Shown here: positions 11,700 through 23,934 of the stretch, piece after piece
How positions within the stretch are numbered: position 1 is the first letter of the stretch
Layout of the letters: every line of letters starts with the position of its first letter
Translations under genes and position numbers: made by a program
The notes under the pieces: generated by a model
Databases searched by the model: none
The model's input: only the letters and a program-made list of their open reading frames with translations
Told to the model about the DNA's origin: nothing
NCBI GenBank assembly: GCA_025642065.1
Contig: JAODUP010001147.1
Location: 41,001-105,000, forward strand
Reading direction: 5' to 3'
Length of the DNA stretch: 64,000 nucleotides
Source of the DNA: Paralvinella palmiformis
Taxonomy: Eukaryota > Annelida > Polychaeta > Terebellida > Alvinellidae

Positions 11700-12001
11700 G
11701 ATGGAACTCTAAATTGCAGCAAATTCCGCCGGCACGCCCGTGTACAACTAGAGATATCAATAGCTCTACCCCCTTATTAATAGAGCCTCAGATGTCACGC
11801 CACTTGGACCTTGGGTGTTTTATTGGTCACCCACTCACTTAAAACAATACCATGTGTTGAAAACGTATGCCTAAATAATCGTCACGTATCAATGAATACG
11901 CTGATAAAATTTAACAGACCCTAAACACTACCCAACTGACCCTAATATGCAGTTCCACAAAATAATGGAACGGTAAAAAATATTCCCTATTTTTTTCTTT
12001 T

Positions 12002-12004
<3 letters not shown>
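11700..12004. other. Possible outer part of the Tc1-like remnant
   Basis: The stretch is less AT-rich than its surroundings and lies on the N-terminal side of the transposase remnant. Decayed transposon sequence is plausible, but no motif was recognised beyond about 11,720. Confidence 0.3.

Positions 12005-12068
<64 letters not shown>
12005..12068. repeat. (TA)n microsatellite
   Basis: About 64 bp of uninterrupted TA dinucleotides. Confidence 0.97.
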
Positions 12069-12072
<4 letters not shown>

Positions 12073-12937
12073 GTGTGTTAGATGGAAGTTAACATAGACC
12101 ACTCTAGAAATGTCCATGGAGATTCAGTGAAGCTAACTTCTGATATTAAATGTAAATGGTACTGGAAATCAAGCCAAAATCACCAAACTTACCCGGAATC
12201 CACGTACTCATCTAGTCACATTAAATAAACAGACCACTATATCCGCATTAAACAAAGGGTTCTTTCATCATAATTTTCCAAACAATATTCAGCTTTCACT
12301 GACTTAGTTTACATTTTCTAAAGGAACGTATTTGACAAAACTATTACTTGGATGTATCAATTTTCATCTATATAAAAACTTATATTAATTATTATTTCTG
12401 AGTTCGAATTTTTAATTAGAATCATTGGGAGCTCATTTAGTGACAGTGCTCTGCATCAATGTACATTCACAACTTGTAACCTTCAAGATATTTTTCTATC
12501 AACAATTGGTCACCAGCTAAGTGCTTTAACTTCCCTGTTAGCTTTTAATATCATATGAAAAGCCCTTTAAGAATTAATCGAAAAAGGGTTTCCACCAGAG
12601 CTGTCAACCAGACGTAGTCAATCTTTCACCAATTAGGTTTTGGTAACACCTATTTCCAATCGTGTACTATCCACACATTGTGCTAAATGTTATTGTTAAT
12701 GACTTTTCAACAAAAACATGCTAAAAATCAGTCATCTTTCGAATTATTTTAATCAGTTATTTTTTCGTTATCTTGTCCATTAACTACCAATCTTCAACTT
12801 TTCTAGCCATTTCGCCAAAGATGATTTGATCAATTCATTCGTCATAAGCAATCACTGTAACGTACATTTAATGTGCTTTTTGTGCGTAGCCTACATCAAC
12901 CGGATGTATAAGTTTTGATGTTCTGAGCCAGTGCCAC
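12069..12937. other. AT-rich non-coding stretch
   Basis: No gene was seen. The end (about 12,905-12,940; TTTTGATGTTCTGAGCCAGTG) matches TCTTGATGTTCTGAACCAATG near 32,758, so a small diverged repeat lies just before the microsatellite. Confidence 0.45.
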
Positions 12938-12943
12938 TATATA

Positions 12944-12979
<36 letters not shown>

Positions 12980-12983
12980 TGTA

Positions 12984-13066
<83 letters not shown>
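12938..13066. repeat. (TA)n-(GTAT)n-(GT)n compound microsatellite
   Basis: TA dinucleotides, then about nine GTAT units, then a GT tract with one GG interruption. Repeat R starts at its right edge, the same arrangement as at 58.47 kb. The reading frames on both strands are artefacts. Confidence 0.97.
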
Positions 13067-13068
<2 letters not shown>

Positions 13069-13906
13069 AGCTGTGTATAATAAGGCACAGGCACAGAGAA
13101 TCTCGATCCGTGAATTCAAACTCTGGATGTTTCTTCAGGGGACTGAATCCAGAGTGGCGACTTTTCTTGCTGAGACATGTGTAATATCTCACCAGTCCCT
13201 AAGCCGCCAAGCAAAAACAAAAAGCGAATCACCTACAGCCGTGGAGTTTGGGAGTAGAACATCCAAGTCAGATCACGGCAGTAGTGAGAATGTTTAGATT
13301 AATTATCTAAGCAGCCCTATTTATAGCTATTTTTCAATTGCTATATCGTTCTTCAAAGCAATACTATATAAACCATATAACCCAATTGTCACTGTCTTCA
13401 AAGATCAGTTTTTACAACGGGCAGGCGTCATGAAGCGACTACTATTAAAACTGTTTATCTTAATTGCTATTAAAAGACTGACATCTGCGCTGAAGCAGAG
13501 CGTAATAGCGAGTCATAGCTTCCGTACTGTTTGAACTATGCTATCATTTTCAAACCTGACCTAACGTCTGCTATTGTAGTTCTTATATGTTATTTATGAC
13601 AAGCAGATTAGAGCTAATCTTGAATCTCATAGTACAAACTGGACATAACTGGACATAGGAAAGATAATTCTATTCCCACATACAACCAAGGTGAATTTTA
13701 TAAGTTGTTATATAAAACCCACCAACCGCGCGAGCTGTGTCCAATGCCACCGCTCGAGATGCGATGCAGTGTTTCTATTCCTGAGTCAGGAGTACATGCT
13801 TTAAGAGCGTACTGTGTCTGCTACAGTCATTTAAATGCTGGATAACCAGGCCAAACATCTAAACGGCGTGCCTCCAAAGACGCAAATAGTGCACGGAATA
13901 TACAGA
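13067..13906 (+). repeat. Repeat family R, copy 1 (3'-truncated)
   Basis: Closely similar to 58,482-59,340 throughout. Parts in order: a segment open in one frame to about 13,297; a middle non-coding stretch; a TATA-like box TATATAAAAC at 13,709-13,718; a GC-richer segment with CCACCGCTCGAGATGCGATG; and a short ATG frame starting at 13,835 (MLDNQAKHLNG...) that is cut after about 24 codons where similarity to the other copies stops near 13,906. Copies lie at 21.8 (minus), 47.9 (old), 58.5 and 59.5 kb. No known superfamily was recognised. LTR-like, SINE-like and duplicated mini-gene readings remain possible. Confidence 0.8.
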
Positions 13907-14275
13907 ATAATTTCAAACCAGAATCTAGAAACTGTTAACCTTTGTAGCCTTTGTCTAGAACGAAGCGCTGATTAGAGTAATTGAAAATAAACCAACCTTC
14001 CAATTTTTCTTTCATAGCTGTAAAGATACCAAAACACACATATTAATAGTAATTAACTGTGTGTACTGAAATCTAACTGCTGTCAGTAATGAATGTTTGT
14101 TGCAGCTTCGGTTGAGATCTACTTCAGGAAATATTGCTTTGTTTTACTGAAGTAATTACTAGGGCTGAGAATTTTTATAATTGGGTTTAAGTTGTTTTAC
14201 TGGAGATGTGTTAAAAGAAAACCTATTCAGAGCTCCAGGAGACCATTGTTAAATATAACGTTTTCCTACATTTTG
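13907..14275. other. AT-rich spacer
   Basis: No feature was recognised between the truncated end of repeat R and the Penelope-like remnant. Confidence 0.5.
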
Positions 14276-14790
14276 CTAGAAACCAAGGAACCAGCTAGAA
14301 TAAGCTGGGATAATTCTATATTCATAATCATTCAACACTTCTTTCTGTTGGAGAATTTTATAATGTTTTTTAATTATTCTTGCTGCTATGTTAGCCGTTT
14401 TTGAAAATGGTACCACAAATGGGACAACGTCCTCATTTTGTATAGGTTTTATAACATCTTCATATCTTTTCTTATTAAGACCTCCCGGTTCTAATGTACC
14501 TAGGGTATCTATCCAAAATGTTTCCCGAATTAATCTATTTATCTTGTCTTGAGTGTATGAACCTGTAGTAGGTAACTGCTCAATCGGAATTAAATCATAA
14601 TCTTCTAGAGATGGTTCGGGCAAGTCTTTATTTATCCGTGTATGTTCTAGAAGATGCGTGAATAACGCAGAAGACATCACTTTTGAATTAATCGCAAATC
14701 TGTGGCCATTCATTCTAACACGAAGTTCGCCATTACTCTCGCCTACATACTGTTTACAGCGTAGGCCTCGTGAATTCAACCGAGATAGCA
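14276..14790 (-). pseudogene. Penelope-like element GIY-YIG endonuclease fragment
   Basis: The minus-strand frame 14,812-14,276 is open for 178 codons. From about residue 20 it reads KQYVGES, then LRVRMNGHRFAIN, LLEH, and RETFWIDTLGTLEPGGLN. This is the YIG half of a GIY-YIG nuclease with the catalytic Arg, the conserved His and the Glu of RETFWI, as in the endonuclease of Penelope-like retroelements. The first GIY strand is missing and the similarity stops near 14,770-14,790, so the copy is 5'-truncated and has no reverse transcriptase. After GLN the frame continues with VVPFSKTANIAARIIKKHY, which resembles the linker region of these elements. The YVGE...NGH.FAIN text also matches the decayed copy at 62.8 kb (YIGE...NGYKWAIN), pointing to one family. 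Confidence 0.85.
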
Positions 14791-14856
14791 CTAAGAAAGT
14801 ACAAGGCTGCATTATCGGCGAATATCAAAGCTGAGAGTATAGAAAGTTGTTTAAGT

Positions 14857-14965
14857 AGACAAACTGACGAAAGCATTGTACGAACCACAAACCAACTGGA
14901 ATGTGTGGGCGTGTACTTGAAAGTCGAAAAATGCTGAAACGTCAAATCTGGGTAAATTAACGTTT
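14857..14965 (+). ncRNA. Hammerhead-ribozyme-like motif of a Penelope-like element (candidate)
   Basis: CTGACGA (14,864-14,870) fits the hammerhead CUGANGA core. It is followed by AGCATT (14,872-14,877), a long loop, the complement AATGCT (14,930-14,935) and immediately GAAAC (14,936-14,940), so the stem II plus GAAA arrangement is present. A possible stem III is ACGT (14,939-14,942) with ACGT (14,959-14,962). Stem I is poor by eye. Penelope-like elements are known to carry hammerhead motifs in their terminal repeats. The motif is on the strand opposite to the neighbouring endonuclease fragment, which would require an inverted piece. It is degenerate or chance at worst. Confidence 0.45.
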
Positions 14966-15097
14966 AGTTGAATTTGGAAGAATATTTCACGAACCTCAAA
15001 AATAATTTTGGAATAGGTGGAAACAAATGCTTCAGCTACCCCACTGGACTGTCTAGTTGCGTTTGATACAGTTGATACAGTAAAATACCAAGTGAAA

Positions 15098-15222
15098 CAG
15101 CAGAATGTACATCAGACTTACTTGATGAAAAATGTCTATGCCGTTCGTTTATGTGTAGCATTCTGAAAACATGTATCTGTATATATGAAATATGTAACAC
15201 TATTACTCCCTGACCTTATAAA
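15098..15222 (+). repeat. Diverged repeat, paired with 2,460-2,590
   Basis: Shares GAATGTACATCAGACTTAC, TGATG, TGTCTATGCCG and TATATATGAAATA with 2,460-2,590 in the same order. Non-coding. Confidence 0.6.
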
Positions 15223-17579
15223 ATTCATTATTCCTATACGTTCAATTTTTTTAAATTTATACTGTCAGTTGTTTTAATTTGAATGGCCAAGTAGTTTCAT
15301 GATAGGTCAGACTATGTTCTGACTGTTTTCTGATATAAGTAGCAAGGATATCACTGTTGTCTGCTTGTCTGATTCATACAGTTAAATAAATTGCAGATTC
15401 TTTTTATCAATGTTTAGGGTTCATTTACCTATACTTCTATGGATGAGTAGATATTTGGGGACCGAGGTTTATGTATGTTACAATATACTGACAATGACTA
15501 AAAAAGGGTATATAAGCAAAAGAGGCAATTATTTCAAAGTATTAGAAACGTTTACCTGAGAGTCAGTGATCCATCTTCAAATATGCGTTGTATTGTCTTC
15601 CCGTAACTAATGGAGTCATTTCTAGTTCTTTGAAAGTATTTCAGGAAATAATTAAATTTTTGAAGACAAATAGGAACTGTGAAATATTAACAAAACTTTA
15701 ATCACAGAATGTTATCCCAATCTACATATCATTTCACCAGACTAAAGGCTCAGCACATTTAACATTATAAACCAAATTAGCATAAAACCTATCTGTCTTC
15801 CTTCTTCAATCGTATGGAACATTACGAATTGTATACAGATAACGGTTTCCATTTCCTGAATGATGAAGACGGATGTGAGTGATTTACAGAATGGCGAGTT
15901 ACTTCAAGAAGAACTGAAGTAATGTATCTGTTATTTCCTATCAATATATATTAGTGTAGGCATGTTTTATGTTGACCAAATGAGTACAATTAATTCTGTT
16001 TTGGTTCTTTTGAAGCTAAAGGGTATTTGTTACACTTTGAGAAAGATGTAATATGAAGTTCATAAAACTGATGTCACTTCAATATATTTGAGTTTAATAT
16101 TTATTCCATTAATATCTTAAAACGTACAAAATATTTCGATAGAACAGGTATTGAATAAATTTGAGGCATTAATTACTATGTTTTGAACAACACAAATCCG
16201 GAATTGGAGCATAATTTGTATAGTAATATGTGAGAATTGTAAAATATGCCTCCAGTTAAGTTTATGCTGTATTATGATCTTATCAACAATAAAAGTTAAT
16301 AACGTTTTACATCATTCTATATCCCTGCATGTCAAATGCAATTTAAAATATTATCTCCGAATGAACCTTTGTAAGCTCAGTATAACTCCAGTTAAACGAT
16401 ATTTATCCGTTTTAAAAAAGTGCTTGGTTTTCTAATGGTAAATTAATACACAGTAACTTTCAGAAATATGTTGACCCAAATCGATTACGATTTTTCATAT
16501 CTTTCATTCAGTGTTTCTAAATCATGCTTCTTACAATTCTTACTAGTGGTATATTTGACATCCTTATTGGTTTATGGAAATGGACTGTGGCTATTTGTTG
16601 AGTGAAATGGTAGGATTTATTAGATGAAACATTATTTAGATATATTTCGCCCAATGCTTTTACAAAGATAATCGAGAAATGATACCCAATTATACACGGA
16701 TTAGCCAACTATCTATTGACTAACTGGTACATAGGATGATTTAGGGGTCAAGATGTGGGACTTCTACCGATGTATGGAAATGTAGCATTATATAAGATAG
16801 CGGGCCTCAGACATTATTAACTACAGAACCCTGTACTTTAAGGAACCTCTTCGGCATGGCATAGAAAGTAAACATGTGTTGTTGTTTGTTTGTTTGTTTT
16901 TTTTTGGGGGGGGGAAGACGGAGGATAAAAGGAAGTACAAATAGAATGCATATCTAGAAACTAATAAATATATAGTTACACAGAAGGTCAGACAGACAGA
17001 TTGACAGACAAATAGACATACATATATATGATAGGATGGCAGATCAACGTACAAACTGAACACAGAAAGTAACCCAAAAGTACAGAAATGAGCAGAAACG
17101 TCAACTGATAATTCAGAAGATATTGATACCCATCTTTCGAAATTTAAGCTCTAATCTCTAACTATTGTTATTGCGAAGAAATGGAAGCCTCGACAAAACA
17201 ACTCTTTATACTAGCAAAAGTGGGAATCAAATAATAAAGTCTGACAAACTGATGGTCAACATATTATATAATATTATACCAAGCGTATTATTACTCGTAT
17301 AAGTAATACTATGTCATCACCAACAGGATATGCTTTACTAATATGCTTCCCACATCACGCTACACCAGGCTAACGATCTGACTGACACTTCATGAAGCCG
17401 ACTAAATACAATTATCCACAATGATATATACATGTATAGTAAGTGTGTAAAGACCGCAACAAGAGGATGTAACATTGGAAGGCAATATGATAGCCAGGAA
17501 TAGCTGATAAGATATGTCGATTGGGTTAAAGGCAAAATCTAACACAATTTAAATGTCATTAAATCTCTAAATGCAATTA
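15223..17579. other. AT-rich non-coding stretch
   Basis: No reading frame with family motifs, no RNA gene and no transposon end was recognised. It contains a (GTTT)n/T/G low-complexity stretch at about 16,879-16,914 and CAGACAGA-type text near 16,985-17,020. The gap between the repeats at 2.6 and 2.69 kb is about 100 bp, whereas the matching gap here is over 2 kb, so this interval may be an insertion or the other copy a deletion. Confidence 0.5.
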
Positions 17580-18345
17580 AAAAGAAAACGCAAAGGATAC
17601 ATTATTATAAACTGTTAACGCCATTGTTATGCGGCATGGTTTATTGATATAAACTAAATTCCGGTTGTTGATGCACGAAGGGTTCTGACATTACTTCCGT
17701 AGTCGTGTTCGTTAATTCTGTCGTACCTAAACTCCCACTGGGGTATATAGTATGCGATCATTTGCATTTCTAACTCGATTGTTCAACAACTGGTATTTAA
17801 TCTGCCAATACGTTTTCCCTTATCACAAACATCGTGAATTACTTAATTTGCGAGATCATTTATTTGCATGAAAATCATGATTAACATTGGCAACGCAACG
17901 CAATGCTATTAAACGATACAATTACACATCTGTCCTTTTAATGTGTAATAATGTGAGATCTGTACTGAAAGTTAGCTAGTAGATTACAATCAATATTTAT
18001 AGTTTGAGCCATTATCTTTATTATGTGTATGTTTCAGGCAGCTAATATATGTTGGTTACTTGTCGCCTCAACTCGACAGGTAGATCTATTAAATGAATAG
18101 CAATTAACATACAATAACATAAAGATCCCAAACGCGAGTAGAAACGACTTCTTGTCATTTATGTCTGTGACGGCTCTAAGTTGTAACTTATTATCGATTG
18201 AGTGTTCTCAATGACAGTGGTCATATTGAACTGGATACATCAGTCGAGGAAACTGTTTTGTTGACTACAATAGACTATGATCCGGGAACAGCGCAAAGAT
18301 CAATATCTCTGCAATTATAGTGATTAATTTCAGAGGATGGGGTTT
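17580..18345 (+). repeat. Segmental block Wa, copy 2
   Basis: Collinear with 2,690-3,400: CTGTTAACGCCATTG, GTAGTCGTGTTCGTTAATTCTG, GCGATCATTTGCATTTC, TTTCAGGCAGCTAAT and AAAGATCAATATCTCTGCAATTA all have counterparts in order. After about 18,345 the two copies part; copy 1 continues towards the SINE at 3.57 kb. It is non-coding. Confidence 0.75.
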
Positions 18346-18537
18346 CGCATCAGTAATAGTGCATGCTACTATGAATCCTCTCATCATCTTTAGTTTAACT
18401 TCTCTCAATCATCATAAAACATCTAAAATCCTATTTTCTGCAACCTGTTGTGTTAGTCAGGATAAGAAAAACGAGCCCTTCCTAGATTTGGCACTTATCA
18501 ACTGCTCTATTCTGTATACATTTTCTCTATCTCCTCT

Positions 18538-18540
<3 letters not shown>

Positions 18541-18605
<65 letters not shown>

Positions 18606-18610
18606 AGCTG

Positions 18611-18656
<46 letters not shown>
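18541..18656. repeat. (TA)n-(CT)n compound microsatellite
   Basis: A (TA)n tract of about 63 bp followed, after a 9-bp spacer, by a (CT)n tract of about 45 bp. Confidence 0.97.
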
Positions 18657-18660
<4 letters not shown>

Positions 18661-18820
18661 TCATTTGACTAAACATAAATTTATTGTCGTCTTTATTTTA
18701 TACAAATGTGTATGAGAATTATATCAATGGGAAATCTTTTTGTTCTTATACACATAAGCTCCATGTTCAATAAGAGTGACTTCAAACCTAGTAAATCATA
18801 TTTGTTCAAATTATCATAAC

Positions 18821-18822
18821 AG

Positions 18823-18857
<35 letters not shown>

Positions 18858-18923
18858 CCACACACGCACACACACACATACACACACATACACACATATA
18901 GACACAGACACACATACACACAC
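18821..18923. repeat. (CA)n microsatellite
   Basis: About 100 bp of CA dinucleotides with sparse G, T and CC interruptions. Confidence 0.95.
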
Positions 18924-19299
18924 CTACTTACATTGTAAGTAAGCAAAATGGTGCTTGTTTTTAATAGTTCATTCATTTCATATATCTTATAATTTCTTAT
19001 AATCTCAAATTTGGCATATATGATGTGACGTCAATTAAAATTTGAACAAATACCTAAAAATATAGTCATATTTTCATAGTCTGGCTGCCAGTGGAGACAT
19101 AAGTATTCTATGTTTTACTTCCAATGTATGTGTTGTATATCAGTCCATGTGAACTATCATTTCATCGTGCCAATCTGTTTTAGATATATCGAAGGCATGG
19201 ATCACTTTAACAAGAGCTTTTAGTGTCAATCAAAGGGACTTTAAATAGCGGTGTTATCAAGGTCTGCATGCTGATATGACATTAACATTCATATATGTA

Positions 19300-19930
19300 A
19301 AACAAAAACCAATAGTTATTTTTAACCAAATGTAATGTTGATGTTTTTGGAGATTAGTGTGTCACGAAACCTAGTGTAAAATATTGAATTTGCTATCATT
19401 CGGGTTTAGAAAATCTTAATTCATTCATATTCGAGAGCATCTAGTGATAAATATTGTTTTGTGATACTAGAATATGCCACTTATTTGACAGGGTTTCCAA
19501 TGTGTTATGTAAACTGCTTAAATTTAGTACCATAGGTGAAAATGGCATTGTTTTAATTGCATTTACCCTTTACACTGCCACAATCTGATGAACACGACTC
19601 TTAAAATAATTACTTATGTTATTCTTTTATTACTTATGAATATTTGTTGACCATACACTAACACACGCAGTTGTATTTATGTAAAAACACCCACAGCAAT
19701 AATATCTGTGTTATGTATCTGACTTGATAAACAAATCACGTCAATATTGCTTAATGACACGATTTAGCTTCGTGTGGTTACTGATACTGGCAAATCTTAT
19801 CCACTGAGTCACTATTATTTAAAAAATATTATATTAATTATCAACTGACATATGAGTTATAACACATTCTCGTCCATGTTCATTCACCTCAAAATCCCTT
19901 CACAAGAGTCAACGATCAATCCGTCACAAC
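19300..19930 (+). repeat. Segmental block U, copy 2
   Basis: Collinear with 6,640-7,440 but lacking the SINE; the site corresponding to 7,000-7,172 reads straight through near 19,600. Its end (GAGTTATAACACATTCTCGTCC at 19,854) also matches block Z at 44,647 and 54,427, which links blocks U and Z. The 64-codon plus-strand frame here is not conserved in the other copies. Confidence 0.7.
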
Positions 19931-21125
19931 TGCTGAAACATCAACTTCAACATCAACAACTTAATATATCTTCAACATCAAAGGCTACATTGCCTTATAC
20001 TTCATCGAGTAACTACATTGATTCACCTATAACACTAAAAAGATAAACATCCTTATTAATCTTTGCTTCACACAGTATTCCTTTCATGATATAAAGTCGA
20101 TGCAATAAGTAAATTATTATGTGTCGGTATCATGGAGTCGTTTATGAGGGGTAAAATCCTTGCAATTTATCTGAAATGTCTTCCATGTAGGAGGGAACCC
20201 CCCTAAAAAAACTTCCTTATTTCTAATGTGAAGTGATAATAATTAATGGCACGGTTTACTGTTTTAGAAGAAACTGGTGTATGGCCCATTTATTATTGTG
20301 CCATGAAGTAACTGGGATGTTCTTCCAGCTCTATTTACCAGAAAGAGGCGACTAGGTACTGCTAATATCAGTATATATTCTCCGCATCGTCCGACATAGA
20401 TCAATATTGATCTAATAGAGTAGACAAGCCATTATCATGTCACGAGAGTTATTATCCCTTGGTACTGTTACTTCTAAGAGAAATACACTATGATATTTAC
20501 AAGGTGGAATTACCGTGTTACATATTATATGATATTATTGCTCAAAACGCTAAAAAATTACTTTCCACTCTTCAGTATAATCTTCAATATAACATTTCTG
20601 ACGTTACTATTATATACTGTTTGGGTAATATTTATGCGGTTTCCTTATTTTATTTATAGGCCTTTTGTTGTTGAATTTCGAACTAAATGCTTGTACTAAA
20701 ACAGGCATATTTTCTTTTCATTGATATGGTAAATTAATAACGTACATTCTTCCGGTTGTTGAAATAAGCATTTTAGCTAATACTATCAGGAAAAGGGTAC
20801 ACATATTCGCGTTATCTTCATTCATAACATTCCTGTTTAAATAAGACATCGGTTAACCTTTGACTTATAACTTATCCTTCCTTATTCAGACGTTGATAAT
20901 TTTCCTGTTGCTGGAAATGAACAATTTATAAACCTGTTCTACATTACAATCTTTTATATACATTAACGATTTAACGAATTAGCTATGTGCTACAGAATAT
21001 ATTGCGTCTATTGTATATAGCAATATGAAATTATATATATTTGGAGTTTTATCATTTGCTTTAGATAGAAGTGTCTATATGTTTGTGTGGGTGGTTGTTT
21101 TTCTGTCTATGTATATATGTATGTC

Positions 21126-21162
<37 letters not shown>

Positions 21163-21828
21163 CTGAGAGTATGTGTGTTATTTTGCGAGAAACGGTTTGG
21201 ATACAACTGCGAACAACTAATGTCTAGTAAGTTAAGAAATAATGTTAGAATTCTGTATAGGCTTTAAGAAAATATCTTATCACTAAACTAATAATATTTC
21301 TCCAATAAGACTTTATAATTCACCTGCACTAGGGTTATAAAGAAATAAAATAATTAATACTCTATTTCGCAGACAATATTGACCGTTTAAATTATGATTT
21401 AGTTATTGTCAGAATTTCTGTCTTTCTTTCGTAAAATTCCGTAAAATGCCTAATTTAGACAGAATCATGGAAATATGTGACAATAGACAGGAGTTAATAA
21501 ATGTGTCCGAACAGGAAGAGCAGTAACCATAAATAACTAACATCTGCATTTAAATCACGATCGAGTTATGTTTAAATAGTGTGACATCGTTCATTAAGAC
21601 TCACTGGACCTTATATCCAACTATGTGTATGAAACAATGACAACATTGGACTAATTCATCATACTGAAAGATGAACTTTAGGTTATCTAAGTTAAATCAA
21701 GAGATGGGATACAAATTTCCGATGAAAATATGGTTTATTGTTGTAATTTATTTACTGCTTTCACTGATTTCTGAGGTGGAACACTTCGCTACCTCTGTAC
21801 GAATTCTTATAAATAGAATATATCCCGT
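19931..21828. other. AT-rich non-coding stretch
   Basis: No gene or transposon was recognised. A (GT)n tract of about 40 bp sits at 21,123-21,163. The overlapping small frames at 20.46-20.70 kb are hydrophobic and AT-driven, without motifs. Confidence 0.5.
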
Positions 21829-22244
21829 TTAGATGTTTGGCCTGGTTATCCGGCATTTAAATGACTGTAGCATTATAAGTACTCCTGACTCAGGGATAAA
21901 AACACTGGATAGCATCTCGAGCGGTGGCATTGGACACAGCTCGCTCGGTTGGTGTGTTATATATAACAAATTTAGTTGCATATAAAATTCACCTTAGTTT
22001 TATGTGGGAATATAATTATCTTTCCTAGTTCCAGTTATGTCCAGTTTGTACTATTGCATTCTCGAAAAACCATTCTCACTACTGCCGTGATATGACTTGG
22101 GTGTTCTACTCCTAAACTCCACGGCAATCGGTGATTCACTATTTGTTTTTGCTTGGCGCTTAGGGAGTGGTGAGACATTACACATGTCTCAGCAAGAAAA
22201 GTCGCCACTCTGGATTCAGTCCCCTGAAGAAACGTCCAGAGTTT
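21829..22244 (-). repeat. Repeat family R, copy 2 (internally deleted, minus strand)
   Basis: Reverse complement of R. The right part (22,075-22,244) matches the start of R and the left part (21,829-22,050) its TATA-to-ATG end. About 300 bp of the middle are missing, with the junction near 22,055-22,070. The short ATG frame starts at 21,871 on the minus strand as MPDNQAKHLNG (Leu2 to Pro) and breaks off after the Gly. A one-base deletion also breaks the upstream frame near 22,160. Confidence 0.8.
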
Positions 22245-23370
22245 GAGTGTGTTATGTATAATGTAGAATCTATATTGTTGTCCTCTTATGTGGTCTGGCG
22301 AAACGACCTATTAATTCATACAATGCTGTTTGATGGATTTATACTCCTGGAGTCGTTTGTTACTCCGGCAGGCATCTCCATGGGTATTAAGCTGCGGACA
22401 GATCCCCCCTCCCCATATTATGAGTAATTAGGTTACACTGATATAGAAAATTTGTTAAATGTATAGCTATTATAATCCCGACGTGTCATTCGCAGTATCG
22501 GAGATCTGCCTGAAATCCGCTGTTCTCGACCATGGGTCAAATAGATCAAGTGGATAGGAGCTTTAATTTAGATCCCACCACACCTAACTGCATATACTTA
22601 GGGACACTAAATTAGGCGTGAATGAACGTTCACTTAGTGATGAACGGAAACGCATGAGGATTAGCTGTTAGATTCGAGTAAATCATAGTATTTACTCAGG
22701 TTTGAGACGATATTTCGTTCTAGTCCAGTAATAATCCATTGTTCAGTATTGCTACTTTGTTTTTATTTTAGTTAAATCGCTTCAGTGAGTCCATACTGAG
22801 TTAGGTACATTCTGACGTCGTTAACAAACTGCAATGTTTGTTAACACGCCGAAGGTCTATAAAAATGTCTAACGTTTCACTTAAGTTAGAGAAGAACTTC
22901 GACCCCAGACTAGTCGGGTGTGTATCGATATACATGGTTCATATAGGTAGGTTTCCTTTAGACGAGGGAAAATTACTGTTGAATGTAAACTGTGGAGTCA
23001 AAATAGTTATGATATGTATGTAGCAAGTCACCATTGAACCACACGCACGTGTTTGCTGCGAGCTGTGGTATAAAATGTCATGTTTTTACGTGCTTCCGCT
23101 TTTGCATGTAGCATGCATGTAGCCGCTTTCCTGTGGGCGTGACATATTTGTCGCACACGAAAAGCGAATTAGCTGGTTCCCAGAGGCTGATGAGTAGACC
23201 AGACACACGCTTAGGTTTACGCATACATCTTGTAATATGTGGAGGTATGGAACATTTTATTTTTAGATTAATGTATGAATAGTTGTATTTGTATTTAGAT
23301 TTATGGAGGTAGGTCTCGAAGGATGTTTAGATAGGTTTATGCTCTGTGTCTGTTGCCTCTTTATATGTAC
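22245..23370. other. Non-coding stretch with a shared block
   Basis: The part 23,150-23,340 resembles 32,620-32,780: CACGAAAAGCGAATT...GCTGATGAGTAGA corresponds to CACGAAAAACGGATT...GCTGACGAGTAGA, and GATGTTTAG recurs downstream. The word at 22,510-22,530 is identical to 24,034-24,054 inside LINE copy A. The plus-strand frame at 22,838-23,023 has no recognisable family and is not called. Confidence 0.5.
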
Positions 23371-23373
23371 CCT

Positions 23374-23667
<294 letters not shown>

Positions 23668-23934
23668 AGCAGACACTTGATATGTACTAATATACTAGTG
23701 TATTGACTGTCAGATTAACTTAAAGGGTGTAATACAAATATTACGAGAGAACAGAAACGAGCCAAAAGCTAACTCATAATTCGGCATATGGTAAAGATAG
23801 TTAATATGATGTTTACACTTATACATTCTCTTCCCACTAATAATTTGGACATATTTTGAAACAACGATTATATTGCTGCATTTTGTGTACTAATTTACTA
23901 AACAGGGAACATATTTAAGACAATAAAGTTCTAT

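Noticed and set aside
12891..13297. 112-codon plus-strand frame beginning in (GT)n and running into repeat R
   Set aside because: The first part is simple-repeat translation. The R part differs from the 58.4-kb copy mainly by amino-acid-changing substitutions (for example Ile/Asn, Met/Thr, Ser/Tyr), and a one-base deletion breaks it in the 22.1-kb copy, so no coding constraint is visible.
23180..23215. Hammerhead core GCTGATGAG
   Set aside because: CTGATGA is present, but no GAAA follows after a plausible stem II, so the required order is not met.
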